From assembly GCA_016124275.1 (NCBI GenBank), contig WGOA01000006.1, positions 16,194-80,193 on the forward strand: 64,000 nucleotides of DNA. The letters run 5' to 3'. The DNA is from Bacteroidota bacterium (GTDB lineage: Bacteria > Bacteroidota > Bacteroidia > Chitinophagales > BACL12). The first letter of the stretch is position 1. Every line of letters begins with the position of its first letter. The notes below the pieces were generated by a model, which was given only the letters and a program-made list of their open reading frames with translations, was not told where the DNA came from and did not search any database. The position numbers and the translations under genes are program-made. Shown here piece by piece: positions 18,877-28,729 of the stretch.

Positions 18877-21566
18877 CCGGACATTTTGGTTTTCTCCCAT
18901 TCAGCTGCTACGCGAAGGGCAGTGGTATGGAGCATCGGTTGCAAGCGTCGGCAGCGGTTGGCGAGGGCTTCGGCAGAAGCTCCTGCTGTTGCTTCGGCTT
19001 CCAGCGCCCGCAAAGCATCGGCCAATTCCTCAAAGCCCAGTTGGCGGGCAGGCGCTGCCAGTTTGTGCGCAGCGGCACCCACGGCTTTGCCGTCGCCGGC
19101 ATCCAGGGCCGCCTCCCAATCCGCGCGGGTTTGTTCCAGCCTTTCCAAAAAGAGTTTTAACATATCCGGTACAAAATTACGGTCTTCTCCGGCCAGTGTG
19201 CGCAAGCTCTCCAACTGCAAAGTGCCGGGTTCTTCTTCTTCGAGGGGGTTGCTGGAAGGTTGATTTGGCGCTTCCGGGCGAAGGGCTCCGTTGTCGGCCG
19301 CCGCCAGCCGCCCGATCAATTCCAACAGGGACCGTTCGGAGAAAGGCTTAGCCAACAGGCTGTCGAAGCCTGACGCGCGGCAAGCCTGATGTTCGGCTTC
19401 CGTAACACCAGCCGTAATGGCTGCTGCGGCTACGCCTGGGGCTAATGCCCTGATGGCGCGAAGCGCTTCGTGCCCATCCAAACCGGGCATGCGAACGTCC
19501 AGCAACAGCACGTCTGCGGGCTGGCGCTCAAAAGCTGCCAGCGCAGCCAGGCCATCTTCTACAATTTCTGCCTGTAAACCCGTCAATTGCGCCTGCAGCA
19601 ACTTTCGGTTGAACGCTTCATCATCGGCGGCCAGAATGCGCAAATGCTGGATGTTTTGACGCAAGGCCGTCAGGTCAGGCAGTGCTGATTCGTTGGGCCG
19701 GGGCGAGGACACAAGTTCGGGTTGAAGCCTTGGCTGCAGGTTAAGCTGCACGTTCGGCTGCACGTTCAGCGGCACGCCCGAACGCAGGTCCGGCTGCACG
19801 TTCAGCGGCGCGTCCGGCTGTACGTAAGGCTCATGGTCTAAATCAGGCGCTTCGCTCCCTTCCGGTGCCTCGCACAACGGTAGCGGAAGCTCTATGCGAA
19901 ACAGGCTGCCTTTGCCCAGCGTGCTGTCCAACGTGATGGTGCCCCCCATGCGTTTGATCAGATCGGTGGTGATAGCCAGGCCCAGGCCCAAGCCTTCGCG
20001 GTACGCCCCTTTTTCTTCGCCTCCTTGCCGGAAGGGCTCAAAAATCCGCTCGCGATCCGCTTCTGAAATGCCCGGACCACTGTCTTCCACTTCCAGAATA
20101 AGGCGAAACTGCTCATCAGCCATGGGCTGGCCTGCAGCTCGCAGCCGAACATGCCCTTGTTCCGTGAACTTGACGGCATTTCCCGCCAGATTAAGCAACG
20201 CCTGGCGCAAACGCAACCGGTCTCCCTCTAACCAAGGGGGCACTTGGGTCCCGACTTCCTTTTCCAGGTGAATGGCCTTTGTATCCGTGCGCGGTTGAAT
20301 CAAGGCAAGGACTTCGTCCAGCAGCACAGAAACCTGCAGCGGTTCCTTGCGGGGAGCGTCCTGAAGCGAACTCTCCCGAGCATAATCTAAAATATGTTCC
20401 ACGAGGCCCAGCAAGTGCGAAGCTGCATCGGAAATGATGCTGGCGTATTCGCTGGCGCGCTCAGGAAGCCGCAGGTCAACCAGGCGTTGCGCAAAGCCGC
20501 CAATGGCGTGCAAAGGTGTTCGAAGTTCGTGGCTCAAATTGGCCAGGAATGCCTCACGGGCCCGGACCAATCCGCGCTCCCGCTCAAGTGTGCGCTGCAA
20601 GGCCCATTCCATGCGGTCACCGCGTCGGAACAAATAGATGAGTCCGGTGGCCAACAACAGCAACATGGCCGTGGACAAGATTCCGTAAAGGAAAATCATG
20701 CGGTTAACCTGCTCGGACTTTACCCGGCTGGCCGCAGCCAGCGCTTCCGCTCTGCTGATAGCAGCCCGATCCATTCGATCCAACCAAATCTGGATGGCCT
20801 TGCTCACTTCGGCATCTTCCTGCACCAACTCCAGGGTCAGTCTGCGGCGGGTATCCTCGCGGCTCAACGCCTTGCGGCGGGCTACATCCAGCCGCTGCTC
20901 AATGGCCGCAAAGTACTCCGCCTGTTCCTGCGCCACGGAGTTAAGCGCATTAAGCTCCTCTTCAAGGTCACTTCGCTTCTTGCGCCGGCTTTGCAGGGCA
21001 GCCAAACTGTCTGCAGGCAATTTCTGCGCCTCAGTAATCATCTGCTGTACGCTGCCCAAAGAAGCTGTGGAATTTCGCGATGCCAGCTTAACCCAATCGT
21101 CCAAAACGAGGTAACGCGCTTTGATCAGCCTCTGCAGGGAATCGAGTGTTGGGTTGGGCTCAGGCCGCTCCAAACTGAGCAGTACTGCGTTTAAATCCTC
21201 GCGCGCTTTGCCGTAACTAATCAAGTCTTCTTCGCTCTGCGTAAGTGCATAGCGCATGACCGAATTGCCTGCCTGCACCAGCAGCAACCGCACTTCTTCA
21301 ACCACCAACCGGTCTCCGTCCGGACGCGAGATTTCCTCCAACGCCTCCACCGAACCGCGCAAATTGGTATAGGCCGTAAACATGACCCAAGGCACGCTGA
21401 GCATCAACAACGTAATGGCCACAATAGCAACGTACCGGCCAATGCGCTGTTGCTTTCGGCGGCGCTCCGCTCCATCCGGCAGTGCAGAAACCACCACATC
21501 GCGCTTGCCTTCCCTTGGCAGGGAGGTGCCTGTCTTTTCAGATCCTGGTTTTTCCCGTTCAGGCAT
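18873..21566 (-). CDS. Hybrid sensor histidine kinase with receiver and Hpt domains
   Basis: FLANLSHELRTPLHAIGGF H-box, HATPase N/G boxes, receiver LLDVRMPGLDG, Hpt AAAHKLAAPARQLG. Confidence 0.93.
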   Translation of the reverse strand: MPEREKPGSEKTGTSLPREGKRDVVVSALPDGAERRRKQQRIGRYVAIVAITLLMLSVPWVMFTAYTNLRGSVEALEEISRPDGDRLVVEEVRLLLVQAGNSVMRYALTQSEEDLISYGKAREDLNAVLLSLERPEPNPTLDSLQRLIKARYLVLDDWVKLASRNSTASLGSVQQMITEAQKLPADSLAALQSRRKKRSDLEEELNALNSVAQEQAEYFAAIEQRLDVARRKALSREDTRRRLTLELVQEDAEVSKAIQIWLDRMDRAAISRAEALAAASRVKSEQVNRMIFLYGILSTAMLLLLATGLIYLFRRGDRMEWALQRTLERERGLVRAREAFLANLSHELRTPLHAIGGFAQRLVDLRLPERASEYASIISDAASHLLGLVEHILDYARESSLQDAPRKEPLQVSVLLDEVLALIQPRTDTKAIHLEKEVGTQVPPWLEGDRLRLRQALLNLAGNAVKFTEQGHVRLRAAGQPMADEQFRLILEVEDSGPGISEADRERIFEPFRQGGEEKGAYREGLGLGLAITTDLIKRMGGTITLDSTLGKGSLFRIELPLPLCEAPEGSEAPDLDHEPYVQPDAPLNVQPDLRSGVPLNVQPNVQLNLQPRLQPELVSSPRPNESALPDLTALRQNIQHLRILAADDEAFNRKLLQAQLTGLQAEIVEDGLAALAAFERQPADVLLLDVRMPGLDGHEALRAIRALAPGVAAAAITAGVTEAEHQACRASGFDSLLAKPFSERSLLELIGRLAAADNGALRPEAPNQPSSNPLEEEEPGTLQLESLRTLAGEDRNFVPDMLKLFLERLEQTRADWEAALDAGDGKAVGAAAHKLAAPARQLGFEELADALRALEAEATAGASAEALANRCRRLQPMLHTTALRVAAEWEKTKMSG

Positions 21567-21629
21567 GCACGCAAAAGATACGACTGCAGCCGGGAAAACA
21601 GCGAGGGCTTGGTCAGGCTAGCACCCGCC

Positions 21630-23180
21630 TCAGTATGTGGCCATCCCCGGATCAATCTCGCGGGCCCAGGCCAAAATGCCGCCCTCCAGGTTGTAGAGGT
21701 TGCCGAAACCGTACTTGCTCTCCAACAGGTTGATCACATCCGCGCTGCGAACCCCGCTGCGGCAATGCACCACTACCCTGCCCTCGGCTGGGATGGCATC
21801 CAGGTGGTCCTCCACCGTCGCTTTGGGAATGAGCGCGCCGTTCAAGTGAGCGATTTCGTATTCGTAAGGTTCGCGTACGTCAATGAGCACGGGTGGTTCG
21901 TCGCCGGACAGCCATTCCCGCAGCGTGTGCACCGAAATGCTCCGCGTGGTGTGCGTGCGGGGTTTGGCAGGGTTGATGCCGCAAAACTGATCGTAATCAA
22001 TAAGTTCTGTTTGCCTGGGCGAAGGGCCGGTCAACGGGTTCTCAGGATTGGCACGCAGTTTCAGGGTACGCGTTTCCATGGACGCCGCATCCAGCAACAT
22101 CAACCGCCCGACCAAGGGCTCACCAACCCCGCTAATGACCTTGATCACCTCATTGGCTTGCAGACTGCCGAGAATACCCGGCAGCACACCAATGACGCCG
22201 CCCTCTGCGCAACTCGGAACAAGGCCGGGGGGCGGGGGGGTAGGAAACAGATCGCGGTAATTGGGTCCGCGAGTTCCGTCCGCGAAACGGTAGTTGAACA
22301 CGCTCAACTGCCCTTCGAACCGAAAAATGGATGCGTACACATTGACCTTGCCCAACAGCACGCAGGCATCGTTGACCAGGTAGCGCGTGGGAAAATTGTC
22401 CGTGCCGTCGGCGATGACGTCGTAGTCGGCCAGAATTTCCAGCGCATTGTGCCGGGTCAATTGGGTGTGGTGCACCCGCACGTCTATGTAAGGATTGAGT
22501 CCGCGAATGCGGTCGGCTGCAGCCTCCACTTTGGGTCGCCCCACATCGGCAGTGCTGAACAACACCTGGCGTTGGAGGTTGTGGTCTTCCACCACGTCAA
22601 AATCCAGGATGCCCAGCGTGCCCACGCCCGCCGCCGCAAGGTATTGCAACAGCGGCGCGCCGAGCCCCCCGGTACCCACCACCAAAACTTTGGCGGCCTT
22701 GAGTTTGCGCTGACCTTGAATGTTAAATTCAGGTATAATTAAATGGCGGCTGTATCGCTCCAATTCCTGGCGGCTAAACGAGGGAAGGGCACCCGGATTC
22801 GCAGCAGCAGCATCGCGTTCGGAGCGTGCGGTTGCCGCTCCAGCCGACTCCGTGGTGTCTTTTGAAGCCGCTGCAGAAACCGGCGCAGCACTTCCCCCGG
22901 CAATAGCGGGCACAATGCTGACCGTATCTCCTTGCCGCAGCGCCGTCTCAGGACCTTGCAAGGCCTGAATGTCTTCGTCGCCGAGGTACACGCGCAAAAA
23001 TTCGCGCAACTTGCCGGCTTCGTCCAACACGTGGGGAGCCAGGTCTGGAAACTGTGCGGTCAGGTTGCGAAAGGCCGAGGACACCGTATCTGCCTGCACA
23101 TCAATGCGCGACTCGCCACCCGTGAATTTTCGGAGCGGTGAAGGGATAAGAATCTTTATGGTATGCTGATCAGCGGACAT
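21630..23180 (-). CDS. MoaD/CysO-like carrier + ThiF/MoeB E1-like adenylyltransferase + rhodanese fusion
   Basis: N-terminal ubiquitin-like domain ending VSIVPAIAGG; VVGTGGLGAP; DGTDNFPTRYLVND; CRSGVRSADV rhodanese active site. Confidence 0.9.
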   Translation of the reverse strand: MSADQHTIKILIPSPLRKFTGGESRIDVQADTVSSAFRNLTAQFPDLAPHVLDEAGKLREFLRVYLGDEDIQALQGPETALRQGDTVSIVPAIAGGSAAPVSAAASKDTTESAGAATARSERDAAAANPGALPSFSRQELERYSRHLIIPEFNIQGQRKLKAAKVLVVGTGGLGAPLLQYLAAAGVGTLGILDFDVVEDHNLQRQVLFSTADVGRPKVEAAADRIRGLNPYIDVRVHHTQLTRHNALEILADYDVIADGTDNFPTRYLVNDACVLLGKVNVYASIFRFEGQLSVFNYRFADGTRGPNYRDLFPTPPPPGLVPSCAEGGVIGVLPGILGSLQANEVIKVISGVGEPLVGRLMLLDAASMETRTLKLRANPENPLTGPSPRQTELIDYDQFCGINPAKPRTHTTRSISVHTLREWLSGDEPPVLIDVREPYEYEIAHLNGALIPKATVEDHLDAIPAEGRVVVHCRSGVRSADVINLLESKYGFGNLYNLEGGILAWAREIDPGMATY

Positions 23181-23229
23181 GGTTGTTATGTTTTGGAACG
23201 CGGCGGGACGCTGCGGCTTTGCCTGGCGA

Positions 23230-23736
23230 TCAAGACCAGCGGTCCTGGCCCAGGTCTGTAGCTAATTCGGTAATGACACTTTCCACGCGCTCTTCGTCAA
23301 AACGGCGGTCGGCATTCAGCGTCCAGGAACGGAGGCTGTGCGGTCTGCCGGAACGGACTTCAACAATGATGTAGCTAAAACCGGGCACGGCGCTTTTGAG
23401 GTCGTGCTCCGAAGGCAGCGGTGGATGATCGGGATGGCTGTGGTACACGCCAAGCAAGTCCAACCCGCTGTCGGTGGCGTGGCGCTCGGCCAGCTGGTAA
23501 TCGCGGGTAGAAATAGCGAAGCGGCGCTCCAGGTTCTCGGTAGCGTTGTTTGAAATGGGCAAAGCAGACTCTATGTGCAACTCGTTGCCGTCAATGTAGC
23601 CGAAGAAAAAGCCGCAAGCTTCATGCGGATAGGCTTCGGCCGCATCGAGCCTCATGATGCTCTCCGCATCCGGGCTGAGGTTGAGCCTGGTTCCGGCTTC
23701 GCGGCCGGTAAAGGGGGCGGTTTGATCGCTGGACAT
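23230..23736 (-). CDS. Mov34/MPN/PAD-1 (JAMM) metallopeptidase, Mec-like
   Basis: JAMM motif GVYHSHPDHPPLPSEHD with upstream HEACGFFFG glutamate. Confidence 0.9.
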   Translation of the reverse strand: MSSDQTAPFTGREAGTRLNLSPDAESIMRLDAAEAYPHEACGFFFGYIDGNELHIESALPISNNATENLERRFAISTRDYQLAERHATDSGLDLLGVYHSHPDHPPLPSEHDLKSAVPGFSYIIVEVRSGRPHSLRSWTLNADRRFDEERVESVITELATDLGQDRWS

Positions 23737-23782
23737 GGTGGGGAGATTTGAGGAGGAGGTTGAGGAATACAGTACTTACGGA

Positions 23783-24865
23783 TTAAACAGCGGGAACGGT
23801 TGCTTGTTCGGCCGGCTGTTCGGCCGGCCAGAGTTCCCGGAACATTTCGTCGTATTTGGACGCATCATCCGCAAAAATGGTGACGATGCGCGCGGTTTGG
23901 CCTTCCAGCGCCAGTTCTTCGGCCAGTTGAGCAGCTGCAGCGGCATTTGCGCCGGCAGAGGGGCTCAACAGCAACCCTTCATCTTTGGCCAGCCGCCGAA
24001 CCATGGTCAAAGCTGCCCGGCTGCCCACTTCGCGCACCTGGTGCGCGAGAGAAGGATCGTGAATGCCCGGCACAACCGCGGTCTCCAGGTGCTTCCACCC
24101 TTCGAGACCGTGCATCGGCGCATCGGGTTGCAAGGCAATGAGCGTCACATTGGGCAATGCTGCCCTTAACCCGCGGGCTGTGCCGTTAAACGTACCGGTA
24201 GTGCCCAGTCCGGCAATAAAGTGCGTGGGTTCCAGCACCCGCAAGATCTCTAGCGCTGTGCCTTCTTCATGCGCCAGGCAATTTGCCGGGTTGTTGTACT
24301 GATCCAAGTAAACATAACGTTCCGGATGTTGGACTGCCATTTCGCGGGCCTTCTCCTGCGCACCGTCCGTGCCTTCGAGCGGAGAAGTCAACACCACCTG
24401 AGCACCAAAGGCCCGCAACATTTCTTTCCGTTTGTTAGACGCATTGGCAGGCAGGCAAAGCGTTACCGGTATGCCCAATTGCGCCCCGATGGCGGCCAGT
24501 GCAAGACCCGTGTTGCCGCTGGTGGCGTCCAGGATGCGGCGGGGCTCTGCACCCGGCTCAACATAGAAAAGATTATGTCGAATGGCCCTGCGAATCATCG
24601 CAAAAGCCGCCCGGGCTTTGACCGATCCGGACAATTGGCACCATTCCAGTTTAGCGTAAACCTCTACACCCGGCTTAGACAAGCTAACCAGGCGGTGCAG
24701 CGGGGTATGGCCAATAAAAGGTTCCAAGGCCAGCGCGCGCGCTTCCAATTCAGCCAGTTGGCCACCCGGAAACAGCCCATGAGCGAGCGTTTCCGGGTGA
24801 ACCGGACTGGTGGTCTGTTCTAAAGACCGTGAAAAACCAAAAACCCTCTTTTCCATATAGATCAA
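23783..24865 (-). CDS. PLP-dependent cysteine synthase family protein (CysM/CysK-like)
   Basis: SGSVKARAAFAMI PLP lysine, DATSGNTGLALA, GLGTTGTFNGTARGL. Confidence 0.88.
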   Translation of the reverse strand: MIYMEKRVFGFSRSLEQTTSPVHPETLAHGLFPGGQLAELEARALALEPFIGHTPLHRLVSLSKPGVEVYAKLEWCQLSGSVKARAAFAMIRRAIRHNLFYVEPGAEPRRILDATSGNTGLALAAIGAQLGIPVTLCLPANASNKRKEMLRAFGAQVVLTSPLEGTDGAQEKAREMAVQHPERYVYLDQYNNPANCLAHEEGTALEILRVLEPTHFIAGLGTTGTFNGTARGLRAALPNVTLIALQPDAPMHGLEGWKHLETAVVPGIHDPSLAHQVREVGSRAALTMVRRLAKDEGLLLSPSAGANAAAAAQLAEELALEGQTARIVTIFADDASKYDEMFRELWPAEQPAEQATVPAV

Positions 24866-24939
24866 CTAAACCTGATAACAAGCCATTATACCATTCCGTT
24901 CAAATGAAGCGGCTGGGGTTTTCATCATGTTCCTAAACG

Positions 24940-24974
24940 CAAACAGCCTCCCGGGTGCACCGGGAGGCTGTTTG
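24940..24974. terminator. Strong intergenic stem-loop, probable bidirectional terminator
   Basis: Perfect 15-bp arms CAAACAGCCTCCCGG / CCGGGAGGCTGTTTG with 5-nt loop. Confidence 0.8.
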
Positions 24975-25140
24975 ATCTGTACGCACGCACAGGTCCTACA
25001 CTCCCGGAAGGGTGTTGTTACAACAGGTAGGACAGCATGTGTGCATCATCATAAAGGCAAGATAGGCGATTCCCCGGAAATTATCCACGCTCGGCAAAAA
25101 AAATCCTCGAATTCTGACCAAGCTGTGGTAAACCGCGAAG

Positions 25141-25860
25141 TTATTCCCCCGAAAGCTTTTTGGCTACGGTCATCACGTAAAGCATTTCTGCGGCCATCTG
25201 GCGCGAGCGCAAGTCGTAGGTCTCAGCTTCTTGCGGCGTGCCATCCGACGCCTTTGGGTCAAGGTAAGGAATGGCAAAGCGGCCGGACGCCCCGGGCACA
25301 AAGGGGCAAGCCGCGTCTGCATCGGAGCAGACCATCACGGCGATGAAGCCTTTCTGCGGATTGGCGGCATCATCGTACTTCTTGGAAAAGCAGGTCAGGG
25401 GGGCTGCCTGCGTGCTTAAGCGCACCTGGTAGCGGGGATTGTCCCCACCCGGGTTTTCTATGGCAAAGCCTGCGCGCTGCATGGCGGCAACTGCCCGCGG
25501 GTTGAAGGCGGTTGCTTCCGTGCCCCCGGAATAGGTGACGATGCCCTCCAGCCCAACATGGGCGGCGGCGGCGGCTGCCCAAAGCTGGCCAATGTGGCTG
25601 CGGCGGCTGTTGTGCGTGCAGATAAAGGTCAGCTGAACCACGGGCAGCTGCTGTTTTTGCTCGTTGATGAAGGCCGCCAACTCCTCAAGTTGGGCTTTCC
25701 TTTCGGGCGAAAGGGCTTGCCATTCATTGGGCAGGCTTTGCATGTATTGATGCAATTCCGGGTTCAGGCTGGCCACTCCTTTGCCGTCGGCAGGGTTTTG
25801 GCCTGTCAGGGCTAAGGTCATGGCGAGGGTGCTTATGGATAAAAAGGAAATGGACAGCAT
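25141..25860 (-). CDS. Low-molecular-weight phosphatase/arsenate reductase-like protein
   Basis: CX5R loop FICTHNSRRSHIGQLW; possible N-terminal signal/extension. Confidence 0.75.
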   Translation of the reverse strand: MLSISFLSISTLAMTLALTGQNPADGKGVASLNPELHQYMQSLPNEWQALSPERKAQLEELAAFINEQKQQLPVVQLTFICTHNSRRSHIGQLWAAAAAAHVGLEGIVTYSGGTEATAFNPRAVAAMQRAGFAIENPGGDNPRYQVRLSTQAAPLTCFSKKYDDAANPQKGFIAVMVCSDADAACPFVPGASGRFAIPYLDPKASDGTPQEAETYDLRSRQMAAEMLYVMTVAKKLSGE

Positions 25861-25977
25861 GGAAGAGATTGGGGGCGTTGAGTGAATGTTTTCATCGCAA
25901 TATTACATTATAGCAATGAAATAACAAACTCTGTCGGGATTGCATTTGTCTTTAGCTCAACCCACCCATACAACACC

Positions 25978-26826
25978 TCACAGCACCCGCGCCCCAAACG
26001 TATCGCCGTCAGCAATGCGCCCGCTTTGGAAACCTTTGCTGAACCAGCGCTTGCGCTGCTCGCTGGTGCCGTGCGTGAAGCTCTCCGGTACAATGTAGCC
26101 TTGCGCCTGCATTTGCAGGCGGTCGTCGCCGATGGCCTGGGCGCAGCGCAGCGCCTCTTCCAGGTCGCCGGGGTCCAGCAGGTTTTTGCCTTGGGCATCG
26201 CGCGCCCAAACGCCGGCGAAATAATCAGCTTGCAGTTCCAGCCGAACACTCAATTCATTGTACTGCTCTTTGGAAACCCGGCCACGTTGCGCATCCACCT
26301 GATCGGTTAAGCCCAACAGGTTCTGGACGTGGTGCGCCACCTCATGCGCCACCACATAAGCCATGGCAAAATCGCCGGGAGCGCCAAAACGCTGTTTGAG
26401 GTCATCGTAAAAACTCAAATCGATGTACAGTTTCTCGTCGCCGGGGCAGTAAAAAGGGCCAGTTGAGGCACCTGCTGCTCCACAAGCACTTTGAACCTGG
26501 CTGGTGTACAGCACCAAAACTGGCTCGCGGTAAGCCTGACCCACCTGTTCCTGGAAAATCCGGCTCCAGGTAACCTCCGTTTCGCGCAACACTACCGAAA
26601 CAAAAGCTGCCAGTTCTTCCTCAGCGGCCGATGGGGGTGCGCTTGCTTCAGCGGCCACCGGTGCCTGGCTGAGCTGTTGCAGCAGCGCGCTTGGATCACC
26701 TCCAAGCAGCATGACCACGACGGCAATAATGATTCCGCCAATTCCAAGGCCCCCTGCGGCCATTTTACCTTTGGAGCCCCGCCGATCTTCGACGTTGCGG
26801 CTTCCTTCCCGGCCTTGCCATCGCAT
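25978..26826 (-). CDS. Neutral zinc metallopeptidase (YpfJ-like)
   Basis: HEVAHHVQN zinc motif, FYCPGDEKLYIDLSFYDDL, LELQADYFAGVWA. Confidence 0.9.
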   Translation of the reverse strand: MRWQGREGSRNVEDRRGSKGKMAAGGLGIGGIIIAVVVMLLGGDPSALLQQLSQAPVAAEASAPPSAAEEELAAFVSVVLRETEVTWSRIFQEQVGQAYREPVLVLYTSQVQSACGAAGASTGPFYCPGDEKLYIDLSFYDDLKQRFGAPGDFAMAYVVAHEVAHHVQNLLGLTDQVDAQRGRVSKEQYNELSVRLELQADYFAGVWARDAQGKNLLDPGDLEEALRCAQAIGDDRLQMQAQGYIVPESFTHGTSEQRKRWFSKGFQSGRIADGDTFGARVL

Positions 26827-26863
26827 AATGGTGAGTTTTAGCGCTTGAAATTTACCATAAAAA

Positions 26864-26893
26864 TCGGGGGAAGGGCGATGGCCCTTCCCCCGA
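26864..26893. terminator. Intergenic hairpin built from two inverted copies of the GGGGAAGGGC motif
   Basis: TCGGGGGAAGGGC gatg GCCCTTCCCCCGA, perfect 13-bp arms. Confidence 0.75.
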
Positions 26894-26917
26894 CAGCATG
26901 CTGAGCCCAAAACCTAC

Positions 26918-28564
26918 CTACCGCTGCACGGACGGCACCAGCGCGGAACGGTATTGGCCCGTTTCGGTTTGCGTGCTCAATACGTACAGCCCGTCAGGCA
27001 GCTGCTGCGTGGACACCGGGTTGCGGCCTTCAAGGGTCTGCCCCTGCCTCACCAGGCGGCCCGCGAGATCATGCAGCATCCATTGGCCGCTTGCAGGCGC
27101 ATCAAAGTAGAGCTGTTGCCCGTCTTGAAGCACTTGCAGCGCAACCGCCTGGCGGAGCGCGGGCGTGCTAAAGTTTTTCAAGGTGGAAGGAGCCGTGATG
27201 CTCAGGTCGTTGCAACGGGCGCGAACAAACCACTCGTAGTTGGTGGAAGCCGTCAGGATATTAACACTTCGCTGCGTTGCCGTGGTCTGGATCTTGCTAA
27301 AATTAGGGGCGCCAACCGCCCGACCGTTAATTTGGTACCCATCGGCGTTGGGCAAGGCATCCCAGGCCAGGCTAACCGAATTGGGTCCAAGCACGATGGC
27401 GTCTAATCCTGTGACGATAGACCCTGCGTTGCAGTTCTCAACGATTTTATAGATCTGGCCCGTGCTGAGGTTAGCTGCGTACAATTCGTTCTCCGCGTCT
27501 TCGCCAAAGGTAGAAATCAGCGACTGAACGTTGCCGTAGGGGGTAATGATGTAGCCTCCGCTGCCGTTGTCTTCCAGGGCCCACCAATTGCCACTCAAAT
27601 AGTCGCAAAAAAGGTATTTGCCGTACAGCGATGGGTTGCCAATTCCCCGGTACACATACCCGCCAGTGATGGAAATTCCGCCCGTGGTAAAATTGTGCGG
27701 GTACACAAAGACGGGGAAATCATAGGTGCCAATGGAGCTGCAACCAGACAAGTTGTAAGGTTCGTCGCCTTCATAACAACGCCAGCCGTAGTTTTCGCCG
27801 CCTGTGCTTGACGCAGGCTGCACGTTCACTTCTTCCCAATCGTCCTGGCCCACGTCAGCGATCCAATAGTCGCCGGTTAGCGCGTCAAAGCTGCAGCGCC
27901 AGGGGTTGCGCACGCCCAAGGCCCAGATTTCGGGAGCATAGGTTGGGTCACCAACAAAGGGATTATCCGCAGGGATGCCGTAAGGCGAACCGCTGTCCAC
28001 GTCAATGCGCAACACCTTGCCGAGCAGGTTGGTCTTTGTTTGGGAGCGATTGCCAGGGTCGCCGAAGCTACCGCCATCGCCTAATGCGATGTAGAGGTAA
28101 CCATCAGGGCCAAAATTCAGGTCGCCGGCATTGTGGTTGGAGAACGGTTGGGTTACAGTAAGCAGAATGACTTCGCTGGCAGGATCCGCAACATTCGGGT
28201 TGAGCGCACTGCGCGTGAACCTTGAAATGACCGTATTGCCCGCGTTGTTGGTGTAATTGACGTAGAAATACCCATTTGTGGCATATTCAGGGTGAAAGGC
28301 CATGCCAAGCAACCCGCGCTCCGAGCCAGTGGAAACCTGCGGGTCAATGTCCAGGAATGGCGTTGGAATTTTGGCTCCGCGAGCATTGAGAATTTGAATG
28401 GCACCGCGCTTTTCTACAATAAACAAGCGGTCGTCACCGGCATTGGTAATGTCAACGGGCTCAGAAAGCCCGCTGGCAAAGGGTTGCAAGGTGAAATTGG
28501 GTTGTGCGTGCAAACTGCTGCCAACGAGCAGTGCTGCCGCAAAAAGCAAGTGTACCTGTTTCAT
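26918..28564 (-). CDS. PQQ-dependent sugar dehydrogenase-like protein with Fn3 and T9SS sorting domain
   Basis: LSEPVDITNAGDDRLFIVEKRG, GLLGMAFHPEYATNGYFYVNYT, HNAGDLNFGPDGYLYIALGDGG; C-terminal sorting domain. Confidence 0.88.
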   Translation of the reverse strand: MKQVHLLFAAALLVGSSLHAQPNFTLQPFASGLSEPVDITNAGDDRLFIVEKRGAIQILNARGAKIPTPFLDIDPQVSTGSERGLLGMAFHPEYATNGYFYVNYTNNAGNTVISRFTRSALNPNVADPASEVILLTVTQPFSNHNAGDLNFGPDGYLYIALGDGGSFGDPGNRSQTKTNLLGKVLRIDVDSGSPYGIPADNPFVGDPTYAPEIWALGVRNPWRCSFDALTGDYWIADVGQDDWEEVNVQPASSTGGENYGWRCYEGDEPYNLSGCSSIGTYDFPVFVYPHNFTTGGISITGGYVYRGIGNPSLYGKYLFCDYLSGNWWALEDNGSGGYIITPYGNVQSLISTFGEDAENELYAANLSTGQIYKIVENCNAGSIVTGLDAIVLGPNSVSLAWDALPNADGYQINGRAVGAPNFSKIQTTATQRSVNILTASTNYEWFVRARCNDLSITAPSTLKNFSTPALRQAVALQVLQDGQQLYFDAPASGQWMLHDLAGRLVRQGQTLEGRNPVSTQQLPDGLYVLSTQTETGQYRSALVPSVQR

Positions 28565-28729
28565 TTGAGGGGGGTTGAGGCGTTTATCAAGTTGACTATA
28601 CTACAAAAAAACTTCTGAAACTGAAGTAGAATACCCGCATAAAACGCGATGAACCGGCAAATTGCTGGCCCATCGCGCAGTTGATCGCCTTTTGCGATTT
28701 TAAATCCGTGTTGTGGCTCTTACTCTATC

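Noticed and set aside
21450-22742. 430-aa plus-strand ORF
   Set aside because: Antisense to the well-supported ThiF/rhodanese fusion gene.
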